Position numbers and translations under genes: made by a program. The notes beneath the pieces are model-generated. The model worked only from the letters and a program-made list of their open reading frames with translations, made no database searches and was not told where the DNA came from. Positions 1 to 8,238 of a stretch of DNA of 20,865 nucleotides are shown here, one piece after another. The stretch's first letter is position 1. Each line of letters starts with the position of its first letter. The DNA lies in NCBI GenBank assembly GCA_040753075.1, contig JBFMHA010000066.1, forward strand, positions 1 to 20,865. The letters are read 5' to 3'. The stretch is from UBA6814 sp040753075 (GTDB taxonomy: Bacteria; Desulfobacterota; Desulfovibrionia; Desulfovibrionales; Desulfovibrionaceae).

Positions 1-133
1 GGTAATGGAACGCCAGCCGGTAGCCCTTGTCCAGGGACCGGTACTCGGCCAGGCGCACCAGGTCCAGCCAGCGGAAGCTCTCGATCGCCTCGCCTCCCGC
101 GCGCTTCTCCAGGGGCTGGCCGCGCCGCGCCAC
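1..133 (-). CDS. Partial CDS, N-terminal part of an unrecognised protein
   Basis: Reading leftward from about position 133, one minus-strand frame stays open to the window edge. Nearly every codon ends in G or C, as in the real genes here, and the translation includes EAIESFRWLDLVRLAEYRSL, which looks like a normal soluble protein. The only usual start codon in the first part of the frame is a GTG at 133-131. No clear ribosome binding site precedes it, so the start is uncertain and the frame stays open further upstream. I do not recognise the family. The gene lies downstream of nspC on the same strand, but about 315 bases of hairpin-rich DNA separate them, so it is probably a separate transcription unit. 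Confidence 0.5.
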   Translation of the reverse strand, partial: MARRGQPLEKRAGGEAIESFRWLDLVRLAEYRSLDKGYRLAFHY

Positions 134-250
134 CCGGTCGAGCCGGACAGTCGAAAAATGCCTACAAAAGACCTGAAAAGGGACGAAAAGAGACGCGAAA
201 TGGGGGTTGACGCGATCCGGCGAAGGCGGCGGCCCCGGGAGGGCCGGACC

Positions 251-324
251 GGGGCGCCGCCCCGGACCCCGGCAAGGGGGCTCCTCGCCCCCTTGCATCC
301 CCCCGCAAGGGCCTAAGGCCCTTG
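251..324. repeat. Three tandem perfect hairpins in the gap downstream of nspC
   Basis: Three perfect stem-loops lie in a row: GGGGC/GCCCC at 251-263; GCAAGGGGGC (272-281) with GCCCCCTTGC (287-296) around a 5-base loop; and CAAGGGCC (306-313) with GGCCCTTG (317-324) around TAA. None is followed by a clear T run. They could end transcription, protect RNA 3' ends, or be an interspersed repeat. The 134-448 gap otherwise shows no gene on either strand. Confidence 0.6.
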
Positions 325-370
325 ACCCTGTCGGCGTGGCGACGCCCTGCCCGGCCGGCAGCCGGGGCCG

Positions 371-430
371 CCCGGGAGAGGCGCGGAAACCGATGGGGAT
401 TCCAAAGGGCCGACGGCCCTTTGGCCCCCG
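371..430 (+). repeat. Interspersed repeat element with hairpin, copy A
   Basis: A 23-base block at 380-402 containing GGAAACCGATGGGGATTC is joined to a perfect 10-bp hairpin: CCAAAGGGCC (402-411), loop GAC, GGCCCTTTGG (415-424). The same block with a hairpin of the same design recurs inverted at 5164-5228. Copy A begins about 20 bases beyond the nspC stop codon, so its hairpin may serve as that operon's transcription end or RNA-stabilising structure. No T run follows on the minus strand. Confidence 0.75.
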
Positions 431-448
431 GAGGGAAGCCTCTTCCTC

Positions 449-1594
449 CTACGACAGCCTGTCGCGGAAATCCGCGTAGCCGAAGGTGCGCACGATCTCC
501 AGTTCGCCGGGGTCGGGCCGCCAGAGGCAGATGGAGGGGAGGTTGACGCCGTTGAAGGTGTTGGTCTTGACCATGGTGTAGTGGGCCATGTCGGTGAAGA
601 CCAGCTTGGACCCGATCTCCAGCGGCTCGTCGAAGCTGTATTCCCCGGCCACGTCGCCGGCCAGGCAGGAGGGGCCGCCGATGCGGTAGGCGTGCTTCTT
701 CTCGCCCGGCTTGCCCGCGCCCACGATGTTGGGCCGGTAGGGCATCTCGATGCAGTCCGGCATGTGGCAGGGCACGGCCGCGTCCATGATGGCGATGGGC
801 ATGTCGTTCTCGGTCAGGTCCAGCACCGTGGCCACCAGCACGCCGGCGTTCAGGGCCACGGCCTCGCCCGGCTCCAGGTAGACCTGCACCCCGTACTTCG
901 TCTTGAAGTCGCGGATGAGGCGGCAGAGCAGGTCGATGTCGTAGTCGTCCCGGGTGATGTGGTGCCCGCCGCCGAAGTTCACGTACTCCAGGCCGGGGAC
1001 GAACTCCCCGAAGCCGCGCTCGAACGCGGCCAGGGTGCGCTCCAGGCAGTCGGCGTTCTGCTCGCACAGGGTGTGGAAGTGCAGGCCGGAGATTCCGGCG
1101 AGGTCGCGGCCCGCGAAGTGGCGGCGGGTGATGCCCAGGCGGGAGCCCGGCGAGCAGGGGTCGTAGAGCGGGGTGTGCCCCTCGGAGTGCTCGGGATTCA
1201 CCCGCAGGCCCAGGCCCACGCCCGGGGCCAGTTCGCGCAGGAGCGGGGCGAAGCGGTCGTGCTGGGAGAAGGAGTTGAACACCAGGTGGTCGGCCAGGCC
1301 GGCCATCTCCCGGACGTCGTCCTCGGAAAAGGCCGCGGCGAAGGCGTGCACCTCGCCGCCGAAGTCCTCCCGGCCCAGGCGCGCCTCGTGGACCGACGAG
1401 GCGCAGACCCCGTCCAGGGCGGTGCGCAGCAGCGGGAAGGTCCGCCACATGGCGAAGGCCTTGAGCGCCAGCAGGATGCGGCAGCCGGTGCGCTGCCGCA
1501 CCCGGTCCAGCACGGCCAGGTTGTCCCGGAGCGCGGCCTCGTCCACCACGTAGGCGGGGGTCGGGACCGCGGCCAGGTCCAGGCCTAGGAGCAT
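449..1594 (-). CDS. nspC: Carboxynorspermidine/carboxyspermidine decarboxylase
   Basis: This cytosolic, PLP-dependent enzyme of the alanine-racemase-fold decarboxylase group removes CO2 from carboxyspermidine (or carboxynorspermidine) to give spermidine (or norspermidine), the last step of the alternative polyamine route. The 381-residue length is normal for NspC. Visible motifs are the PLP lysine in LLALKAFAMW (Lys45), the phosphate-binding NFGGGHH near 207-212, EPGEA at 241-245, and GGPSCLAGD, whose Cys310 matches the catalytic cysteine of this fold. The ATG at 1594 is preceded by GGGGAGGA at good spacing. It is last in the order speA, carboxynorspermidine synthase, nspC, but a 194-base gap holding an inverted-repeat element separates it from the gene before. 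The sequence does not settle spermidine versus norspermidine; with SpeA alongside, spermidine is more likely. Confidence 0.93.
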   Translation of the reverse strand: MLLGLDLAAVPTPAYVVDEAALRDNLAVLDRVRQRTGCRILLALKAFAMWRTFPLLRTALDGVCASSVHEARLGREDFGGEVHAFAAAFSEDDVREMAGLADHLVFNSFSQHDRFAPLLRELAPGVGLGLRVNPEHSEGHTPLYDPCSPGSRLGITRRHFAGRDLAGISGLHFHTLCEQNADCLERTLAAFERGFGEFVPGLEYVNFGGGHHITRDDYDIDLLCRLIRDFKTKYGVQVYLEPGEAVALNAGVLVATVLDLTENDMPIAIMDAAVPCHMPDCIEMPYRPNIVGAGKPGEKKHAYRIGGPSCLAGDVAGEYSFDEPLEIGSKLVFTDMAHYTMVKTNTFNGVNLPSICLWRPDPGELEIVRTFGYADFRDRLS

Positions 1595-1613
1595 GGCGCG
1601 TCCTCCCCTTCTT

Positions 1614-1788
1614 GCAGGCCGTTCAAAAACCGCGAGGGCAAGGCGCGAGAGCGCGTCAAGGCCGAAGCGTATTCGACATGCGTGAGGGTTTGACGTGGTC
1701 GAAGCAACGTGGCCCTATAGCCGTTAGACGAGGCTTCGAGTCTTACGGATATAGAGAGTGTAACCATCGCGGGATTTTCAACGGCCTG

Positions 1789-1789
<1 letters not shown>
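1614..1789. repeat. About 176-bp imperfect inverted-repeat element (MITE-like) inside the polyamine operon
   Basis: The ends are imperfect inverted repeats: GCAGGCCGTTCAAAAACCGCG at 1614-1634 pairs with the complement of 1768-1789. A nested pair, CGTCAA (1654-1659) with TTGACG (1690-1695), and a near-palindrome around 1667-1683 suggest a long folded structure. The right end supplies the stop codon of the upstream gene (1789-1791). No transposase is encoded. It looks like a mobile or interspersed non-coding element that inserted between the last two operon genes. Confidence 0.6.
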
Positions 1790-2967
<1,178 letters not shown>

Positions 2968-2993
2968 GGCATGCCTCCTTGGGGGACGGTGAA

Positions 2994-4922
2994 CTAATCC
3001 TTGAAATAGGTGTAGCCGCGCATGCCCGACTTGAACATGCGCAGGATCTCGCTGCGGTCGTTGGCCGTGATGCGGCCGCGGCGCACGGCGCGCTCCGCGG
3101 TGTTGCGGAACTGGGCGAGCAGGGTCTTGGGGTCGTACTCCACGTAGGAGAGCACGTCGCCCACGCTGTCGCCCTCCACCTCGCGCACGAAGTCGTAGTC
3201 GCCGTCCGGGTCCACCCGGATGGTGACCACGTTGGTGTCGCCGAGCAGGTTGTGCAGGTCGCCCAGGGTCTCCTGGTACGCGCCCACCAGGAACACGCCC
3301 AGGTAGTATTCCTCGGCCTCGCGGTAGTCGTGCAGGGGCAGGGCGCGGCCCAGGCCGTGCGGGTCGATGAAGCGGTCGATCTTGCCGTCGCAGTCGCAGG
3401 TGATGTCCGCGAGCACGGCCAGGCGCTTGGGCTCTTCCTTGAGCCGGTGCACGGGCATGACCGGGAAGAGCTGGTCGATGGCCCAGGCGTCGGGCACGGA
3501 CTGGAACACGCTGAAATTGCAGTAGTAGATGTCGGCCAGGGCCACGTCGATGTCCATGAGGTCGTGCGGCACCCGCTTGAGGTCGCGAGTGATGCGGGCG
3601 ATGTCCTGCACGATGCGCCAGAACATGTTCTCGGCCCGGGAGCGCTGGCGCAGGGTGATCTGGCCCACCTTGAAGAGCTGGCGCGCCTCGTCGCGGTAGT
3701 AGAGGGCGTCGTTGAAGCACTCCTGCACGTTGCGCAGGGACAGGCTCTTGGCCGCGGCCAGGAGGTTGTGCAGCACGTCGGGATCGTCCTCGGCCAGGGA
3801 GGCGGGCAGGGGGTCGGCCTCGAACTTGGTCACGTCCAGCACGTTGAAGAGCAGCACCGAGTAGTAGGCCACCAGGGCGCGGCCGGACTCGGTGACGATG
3901 GTGGGGTGGGGGATCTCCCGCTCGTCCATGGTGGCCATGACCGCCTCCACCACGTCGGTGCAGTACTCCTCCAGGGAGTAGTTGCGGGAGTTGGTGAAGT
4001 TGGTGTGGGAGCCGTCGTAGTCCACGGCCAGGCCGCCGCCCAGGTCCAGGTAGCCCATGGGCGCGCCCTCGTCCACCAGGCCGGCGTAGAAGCGGGTGGC
4101 CTCCAGCAGGGCGGAGCGGATGTCGCGGATGTTGGGGATCTGGGAGCCCAGGTGGTAGTGGAGCAGCTTCAGGCAGTCGAGCATGTTCTCCTGGCGCAGC
4201 CGGTCCACCACGTCCACCACCTGGGAGGTGGACAGGCCGAAGATGGAGCGGTCGCCGCCGGACTCGACCCAGTGGCCGCCGGCCTTGGAGGAGAGCTTGA
4301 GGCGCACCCCGAGCAGGGGCTTGATGTCCAGGGCGCGGGAGCGCTGCAGGATGAGGTCCAGCTCGGCGGGCATCTCCACCACGAAGAAGCACTTGAAGCC
4401 CATCTTGCAGGCGTACAGGCCCAGGTCGATGAAGGTGCGGTCCTTGTAGCCGTTGCAGACGAGCAGGGCCTCGGGGTCGCGCAGCATGGCCAGGGCGGCG
4501 ATGAGTTCGGCCTTGGACCCGGCCTCCAGGCCGTGGTGGTAGCGCGAGCCGAACTTGGTGACCTCCTCCAGCACCTGCTGCTGCTGGTTGACCTTGATGG
4601 GGTAGACCCCGCGGAATTCGCCCCGGTAGCCCAGGGTTTCGATGGCCTTGCGGAAGGATTCGTGCAGATGGGAGATCTGGGAGTCGAGGATGTTCTCGAT
4701 GCGCAGGAGCACGGGCATTTCCAGGCCGCGGTCCTTGATCCCGGAGATGATGTCCGGGATGGGCACCTTCACGTCCTTGTTGCCCAGGATGGGCGTGATG
4801 ACCACGTCCCCCGATTCGGACACGTCGAAATAGCCAGCGCCCCAGTTGCGGATGCCGTAGGTTTCCGAGGACTGCTCCACGGTCCAGCGCTCCAGGGGGG
4901 AGCCGTTCTTCTTCTTGGCCAC
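2994..4922 (-). CDS. speA: Biosynthetic arginine decarboxylase
   Basis: This PLP enzyme converts arginine to agmatine, the precursor of putrescine. The 642-residue product has the expected SpeA length. It carries the PLP lysine in GVYPIKVNQQQ (Lys110), YHLGSQIPNIRDI, DLGGGLAVDYDGSHT, TESGRALVAYYSVL and the C-terminal active-site region CDCDGKIDRFIDPHGLG; the middle residue of that CD-x-DG motif is Cys here, whereas I recall Ser. The frame is open to an ATG at 5075, but I chose the GTG at 4922. It has GAGGA about seven bases upstream, begins the conserved N-terminus (VAKKKNGSPLERWTVEQSSE), and lies about 50 bases downstream of a strong promoter that falls inside the longer version. It is first in the polyamine operon. 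No agmatinase or agmatine deiminase is in the window, so putrescine formation must be encoded elsewhere. Confidence 0.95.
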   Translation of the reverse strand: MAKKKNGSPLERWTVEQSSETYGIRNWGAGYFDVSESGDVVITPILGNKDVKVPIPDIISGIKDRGLEMPVLLRIENILDSQISHLHESFRKAIETLGYRGEFRGVYPIKVNQQQQVLEEVTKFGSRYHHGLEAGSKAELIAALAMLRDPEALLVCNGYKDRTFIDLGLYACKMGFKCFFVVEMPAELDLILQRSRALDIKPLLGVRLKLSSKAGGHWVESGGDRSIFGLSTSQVVDVVDRLRQENMLDCLKLLHYHLGSQIPNIRDIRSALLEATRFYAGLVDEGAPMGYLDLGGGLAVDYDGSHTNFTNSRNYSLEEYCTDVVEAVMATMDEREIPHPTIVTESGRALVAYYSVLLFNVLDVTKFEADPLPASLAEDDPDVLHNLLAAAKSLSLRNVQECFNDALYYRDEARQLFKVGQITLRQRSRAENMFWRIVQDIARITRDLKRVPHDLMDIDVALADIYYCNFSVFQSVPDAWAIDQLFPVMPVHRLKEEPKRLAVLADITCDCDGKIDRFIDPHGLGRALPLHDYREAEEYYLGVFLVGAYQETLGDLHNLLGDTNVVTIRVDPDGDYDFVREVEGDSVGDVLSYVEYDPKTLLAQFRNTAERAVRRGRITANDRSEILRMFKSGMRGYTYFKD

Positions 4923-4979
4923 TCGTCGATCCTCGGCGCCGGTTTTCCGCCCGGGGGCGGGAGCGCGAAAAAGGAGCCA

Positions 4980-5008
4980 TTCATAGGGATGACGGCGGGA
5001 AACGTCAA
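4980..5008 (-). promoter_or_regulatory. Sigma70-type promoter of the speA operon
   Basis: On the minus strand, TTGACG (5008-5003) is separated by 17 bases from TATGAA (4985-4980). The predicted transcript start is near 4973, giving a leader of about 50 bases before the speA GTG. Box quality, ideal spacing and position all agree. Confidence 0.7.
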
Positions 5009-5163
5009 GCATCGCAGCAAACCCGCCAACCGTCCGTATTTCCTGCCCCCAGCCGGGGATAATCCGTTTCAACATAGCCTGTCGGCCGCACGGTGTCCAT
5101 GGCGCGCCCAGGATTCTCCGCTGCTCGGCCGCGGGGCTCTGCGCCGGCGCGGGAGACCCTTCG

Positions 5164-5228
5164 CCCTCCCGGGGGGCTCAAGGGCCGACGGCCCTTGAGA
5201 ATCCCCATCGGTTTCCGCGCCCTCCCGG
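5164..5228 (-). repeat. Interspersed repeat element with hairpin, copy B (inverted relative to copy A)
   Basis: The same 23-base block as copy A lies at 5199-5221 on the minus strand, joined to the hairpin CTCAAGGGCC (5177-5186), loop GAC, GGCCCTTGAG (5190-5199) as read on plus. Relative to copy A, two stem positions differ and both changes are compensated on the other arm, so pairing is kept. It lies just past the stop codon of the minus-strand transferase gene that ends at 5230. Confidence 0.75.
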
Positions 5229-5229
5229 G

Positions 5230-5907
5230 CTACTCCAGCCCGAGGCGCTGCGCGTTGTCCGCGAGCCAGGCCGCGGTGCGGCCGGGGGGGTAGGGGGTGC
5301 GGCGCAGGCGGGCCCAGAGGGCGGCCAGGTCGTCCCGGGTGTCCAGGTCCGGGAGCAGGGGGAGCAGGGCGTGGGTCCGGCCCGCGGCCTGGAGGCGCTC
5401 CAGGGTGAGGGGCAGGACCCGGGGGGTGCTCCAGGGCATGGCCGTGAAGATGTCCGGGAGCGGGGAGTCGTTGCGCGCGGCGATCAGGGAGTAGCCGCCG
5501 TCGCCGGCCGGGGCCAGGGCCAGGCCGTGCAGGTCGGCCGCGGTCGCGGCCCTGACCAGGTCCGGGGGCGCGAGCTCCGGGATGTCACCGCCCGCGAGCA
5601 TGACGCAGCGGGCCCCGGCGGCGAAGAGGTCGGCGCAGGCGTTGAGCATGCGTTCGCCCAGGTCCGCGCCGCGCTGGGGCAGCATGGGGAGGTCCGCGCC
5701 GAGCCAGCAGCGGTAGCGGTCGGCCGGCGCGTCGTCCATGTGGAGGACAGTGACCGGCACCCGGGCGCGGGCCGCGGCGTGCATCTCGTCGGCCACGCAG
5801 GCGGCGTAGAGTTCGGCCGCCGGCCGGAAGCCGATGGCCAGGCCCAGGCGGGTCTTGACCTGGCCGGGGATGGGGAACTTGAGCAGCAGGCCCAGGCGCG
5901 CGGTCAC
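5230..5907 (-). CDS. TIGR04282/DUF2064-family glycosyltransferase-like protein (rSAM/selenodomain-associated transferase 1)
   Basis: This is a 225-residue nucleotide-diphospho-sugar-transferase-like protein of the DUF2064 family. Family motifs are visible: KFPIPGQVKTRLG near 10-22, LAGGDIPEL at 104-112 (metal/nucleotide-binding GDxP) and PAGDGGYSL at 133-141. The GTG start at 5907 overlaps the TGA of the upstream gene by four bases (GTGA), so translation is probably coupled. In many genomes this family is found beside the TIGR04283 transferase and a radical SAM/selenodomain protein; here only the transferase partner is present. The substrate is not known and the sequence does not show it. Confidence 0.85.
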   Translation of the reverse strand: MTARLGLLLKFPIPGQVKTRLGLAIGFRPAAELYAACVADEMHAAARARVPVTVLHMDDAPADRYRCWLGADLPMLPQRGADLGERMLNACADLFAAGARCVMLAGGDIPELAPPDLVRAATAADLHGLALAPAGDGGYSLIAARNDSPLPDIFTAMPWSTPRVLPLTLERLQAAGRTHALLPLLPDLDTRDDLAALWARLRRTPYPPGRTAAWLADNAQRLGLE

Positions 5908-6626
5908 GGCCGGTCTCCGGGAACCCGCGGCGGGTAGAGCCGGGCCAGGCGGGCGGGGTCCGCGCCCAGGGCGAAGCGCAGGCGCAGGAGCGCGTTGCGC
6001 AGCACGGCGCGGAGCAGGCCCTCGGCCTCGTAGCGTCGGGGCGAGGTGGCCACCCGCTCGGGCAGGATGCGGATGCGCATGCCGCGAGCCTTGGCGCGGC
6101 GCATGAGGTCCACGTCCTCCATGATGGGGATGTCCGCGAAGCCGCCCAGGGCCTCGAATGCGCTGCGGCGCAGGAAGATGGCCTGGTCGCCGTAGGGGGT
6201 GCGGGTGAGGCGGTTGCGCAGGTCGCCGGCCCGGGCCAGGAGGCGCAGGGCCAGGCGGGGGGAGGCGAAGCCCAGGCCGAAGGCTCCGCCGGCCAGGGCC
6301 GGTTCGTCCAGGACTTCGGCCACCCGGGCGAAGGCGGTTTCCGGCAGGGTGGTGTCCGCGTGCAGGAAGAGCAGGGCCTGGCCGCGGGCTGCGGCCGCGC
6401 CGGCGTTCATCTGCCGGCCCCGGCCCGGAGGGGAGGCCAGGGTGCGCACCCCGGGCCGGGCGGCGGCGGCCAGGGTGTCCCGGCGCGCGGGGTCGCCGTC
6501 CACCACCAGGATCTCCACGGGCCAGGGCGCGGGGAGAGCGGCCAGGCGCTCCAGGGCCGGGCCGATGGTCGCGGCCTCGTGCAGGGCGGGCACGACCACC
6601 GAGAGAAGGGGTGCGGCGCTCTCCAT
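5904..6626 (-). CDS. TIGR04283-family GT2 glycosyltransferase (rSAM/selenodomain-associated transferase 2)
   Basis: This is a family 2, GT-A-fold glycosyltransferase of 240 residues. The N-terminus MESAAPLLSVVVPALHEAAT is the typical GT2 opening. VVDGD (41-45), FLHADTTLP (87-95, the DxD-like motif), YGDQAIFLRR (145-154) and IMEDVDLMRR (168-177) follow the TIGR04283 pattern. I start at the ATG at 6626 because the family begins there, although the frame is open further upstream and no strong ribosome binding site is visible. The gene is the first of a coupled pair with the DUF2064 gene and is divergent from the amidotransferase gene. There is no membrane segment. The acceptor is unknown. Confidence 0.87.
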   Translation of the reverse strand: MESAAPLLSVVVPALHEAATIGPALERLAALPAPWPVEILVVDGDPARRDTLAAAARPGVRTLASPPGRGRQMNAGAAAARGQALLFLHADTTLPETAFARVAEVLDEPALAGGAFGLGFASPRLALRLLARAGDLRNRLTRTPYGDQAIFLRRSAFEALGGFADIPIMEDVDLMRRAKARGMRIRILPERVATSPRRYEAEGLLRAVLRNALLRLRFALGADPARLARLYPPRVPGDRP

Positions 6627-6650
6627 GGGGGGCTGGTATCGCGTCCGGCC

Positions 6651-6668
6651 AGGGGTGTAAACGCCCCT
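6651..6668. promoter_or_regulatory. 18-bp near-palindrome in a divergent intergenic region
   Basis: AGGGGTGTAAACGCCCCT forms an eight-base-arm inverted repeat with one G-T mismatch, 25 bases upstream of the glycosyltransferase ATG and 70 bases upstream of the amidotransferase ATG. It has the form of an operator for a dimeric regulator. No regulator family can be assigned, and the promoters on either side are not clear. Confidence 0.3.
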
Positions 6669-6738
6669 GCAGAAGACGATTGCGTATCCTCCAGATATGG
6701 TACACACTCGGAGAGGTCGAATACCTTTCGAGGTGCGC

Positions 6739-7440
6739 ATGCGCGTTCAGGTTCTGCAACACGTGGAATTCGAAGACGCGGCGGGCATCGCCGACTGGGC
6801 TGCGGCCCGCGGCCATGCGGTCGCCGTCTCCCGCCTGTTTGCCGGAGACCCCTTGCCCGAGATGGCGGCGTTCGACTTCCTGATGGTCATGGGCGGGCCC
6901 ATGAACGTTTACGAGCACCAGGAACACCCGTGGCTGGAACAGGAGAAGCGCTTCCTGCGCCAGGCCCTGGATGCGGACAAGGTGGTGCTCGGAGTCTGCC
7001 TGGGCGCGCAGCTCCTGGCCGACGTGCTGGGGGGCTCGATACGCCAGGTGGTGCACAAGGAGATCGGCTGGCTGCCGGTGCGCTCCACGCCCGAGGCCCT
7101 GGGGCGCCGGCTGTTCAAGCGGTTCCCCCTGGACTACACCGCGTTCCACTGGCACGGGGAGACCTTCTCCATTCCGCCGGGCGCGGTGCGGGTGGCCGAG
7201 AGCGAGGCCTGCCACAACCAGGGTTTCGCCCTGGGCGACCGGGTGGTGGGGCTGCAGTTCCACCTGGAGGCCACGGCCCGGAGCCTGGAGCAACTGATGG
7301 CCAACTGTGGGAGCGAACTGGTGGAGGGACCCTACATCCAGCAGCCCGACCAGTTGCGCGCCGGCCTGCACAACGCCGAACAGGCCCACCGGCTGCTGGC
7401 CCAGCTCCTGGACCGCATGGCCGAGGAGGCGAACGCATGA
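6739..7440 (+). CDS. Class I glutamine amidotransferase (GMP synthase glutaminase-like)
   Basis: This is a stand-alone triad glutamine amidotransferase domain of 233 residues, which hydrolyses glutamine and passes ammonia to a partner or acceptor. The nucleophile elbow GVCLGAQLLA places catalytic Cys at 87, and GLQFHLEAT supplies His175 and Glu177. VMGGPMNVYE near 50-59 is the oxyanion/Gly-rich strand typical of the GuaA-like subgroup. I chose the ATG at 6739 because GAGG lies five bases upstream and the core fold begins there; an ATG at 6697 is in frame but less supported. No synthetase domain is nearby, so this is not a normal guaA; related stand-alone proteins are annotated as GMP synthase-like amidotransferases of uncertain role. 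Its stop overlaps the next start (ATGA). Confidence 0.87.
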   Translation: MRVQVLQHVEFEDAAGIADWAAARGHAVAVSRLFAGDPLPEMAAFDFLMVMGGPMNVYEHQEHPWLEQEKRFLRQALDADKVVLGVCLGAQLLADVLGGSIRQVVHKEIGWLPVRSTPEALGRRLFKRFPLDYTAFHWHGETFSIPPGAVRVAESEACHNQGFALGDRVVGLQFHLEATARSLEQLMANCGSELVEGPYIQQPDQLRAGLHNAEQAHRLLAQLLDRMAEEANA

Positions 7441-7916
7441 AGACTCCCCCCTCCCGCAAGCCCGGGCGGGAGATCACCGACCTGGCGGAGATGGAGGAGG
7501 TGCTCGCCCGGGCGCGGGTCATGCGCCTGGGCCTCACCGACGGGCAGTGGCCCTACGTGGTGCCGGTGAACTTCGGGTACGAGCCCGGGAGCATCTGGCT
7601 CCACTCCTCGCCGGCGGGCTTCAAGATGGACCTCATGGCCGCCAATCCCCGGGTGTGCTTCGAGGTGGAGGACGACTGGTCACTGGTCACGGGCGACAAG
7701 CCCTGCGACTGGTCCACCCGCTTCCGCAGCGTGATCGGGTTCGGCACGGCCGAGGTGGTGCTGGACTCCGCCCGGAAGGCGCACGGCCTGGACGTGATCA
7801 TGCGCAGCCACGGCTTTGCCGGAGAACTCTCCTACCCCCCAGAAATCCTCGACAAGGCCGCGGTGGTGCGCATCGGCATCACCTCCATGACCGGCAAGAA
7901 GCACCACTGGTCGTAA
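7437..7916 (+). CDS. Pyridoxamine 5'-phosphate oxidase-like FMN split-barrel protein (NimA-like)
   Basis: This 159-residue flavin-binding split-barrel protein belongs to the group that includes the nitroimidazole-resistance protein NimA. Supporting segments are the N-terminal helix and first strand MEEVLARARVMRLGLTDG, then WPYVVPVNFGYE at 38-49, IWLHSSPAGFKMDLMAANP at 53-71 and VCFEVEDD at 73-80. RSVIGFGTAEVV around 97-108 is the usual mid-barrel strand, and the protein ends in GKKHHWS. The ATG overlaps the TGA of the amidotransferase gene by four bases, so the two proteins are probably made together. The physiological substrate is unknown, and metronidazole-type reduction cannot be claimed from sequence alone. 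Confidence 0.88.
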   Translation: MKTPPSRKPGREITDLAEMEEVLARARVMRLGLTDGQWPYVVPVNFGYEPGSIWLHSSPAGFKMDLMAANPRVCFEVEDDWSLVTGDKPCDWSTRFRSVIGFGTAEVVLDSARKAHGLDVIMRSHGFAGELSYPPEILDKAAVVRIGITSMTGKKHHWS

Positions 7917-8123
7917 GGCCGGGCCGGGGCTTCCTGCACCAGCGCATCCATTCCGCAACTCTTGCCGTCGCTCCGGCGGGCGGGTCCGCTCCGCGCGCCC
8001 GAAGCCGCATCCCGGGGCGGGATCTCCGCCCGGGGCTCCCCGTCCCTGTGCCCGGCGGCGCGACACCGGCGTTCGCAGCATGGGGTGGGCCGGCCGGAGG
8101 CGGGCCGGTGCGAGGCCGTTGGA

Positions 8124-8146
8124 CTGAATCCCTTCACGGAATTCAG
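8124..8146. promoter_or_regulatory. Operator-like inverted repeat upstream of the CNB-protein gene
   Basis: CTGAATCCC (8124-8132) and GGAATTCAG (8138-8146) are nine-base arms with one mismatch around five bases, 20 bases upstream of the best -35 box. This suits a dimeric regulator. The rest of the 7917-8238 gap is GC-rich, with short imperfect hairpins and no gene that I can support. Confidence 0.35.
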
Positions 8147-8165
8147 GGAATATTTCTTGCGCCGG

Positions 8166-8193
8166 TTGAAGTCCGGCCATTTTCCTGTAATCT
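8166..8193 (+). promoter_or_regulatory. Possible sigma70-type promoter of the CNB-protein gene
   Basis: TTGAAG (8166-8171) and TAATCT (8188-8193) are spaced 16 bases apart, in a locally AT-richer stretch 46 bases before the ATG at 8239. Confidence 0.4.
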
Positions 8194-8238
8194 TCCATCT
8201 GGACTCACGAACGGACGCCGCCAGATCTGGAGAAAGCC

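Noticed and set aside
1585..1767. Small minus-strand open frame in the gap between the synthase gene and nspC
   Set aside because: It lies in the inverted-repeat element, has atypical codon use and no ribosome binding site.
4923..5075. In-frame N-terminal extension of SpeA from an ATG at 5075
   Set aside because: The promoter boxes lie inside it, the codon pattern is unlike the rest, and the GTG at 4922 has its own ribosome binding site.
2979..5198. Very long plus-strand open frame opposite speA
   Set aside because: It is the antisense shadow of speA; the translation is Val/His/Gly-rich with no recognisable motif, while the minus strand has full SpeA motifs.
6680..6706. Possible sigma70 promoter (TTGCGT ... 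TACACA) for the amidotransferase gene
   Set aside because: The spacing of 15 bases is short and both boxes are weak, so I do not report it as a feature.
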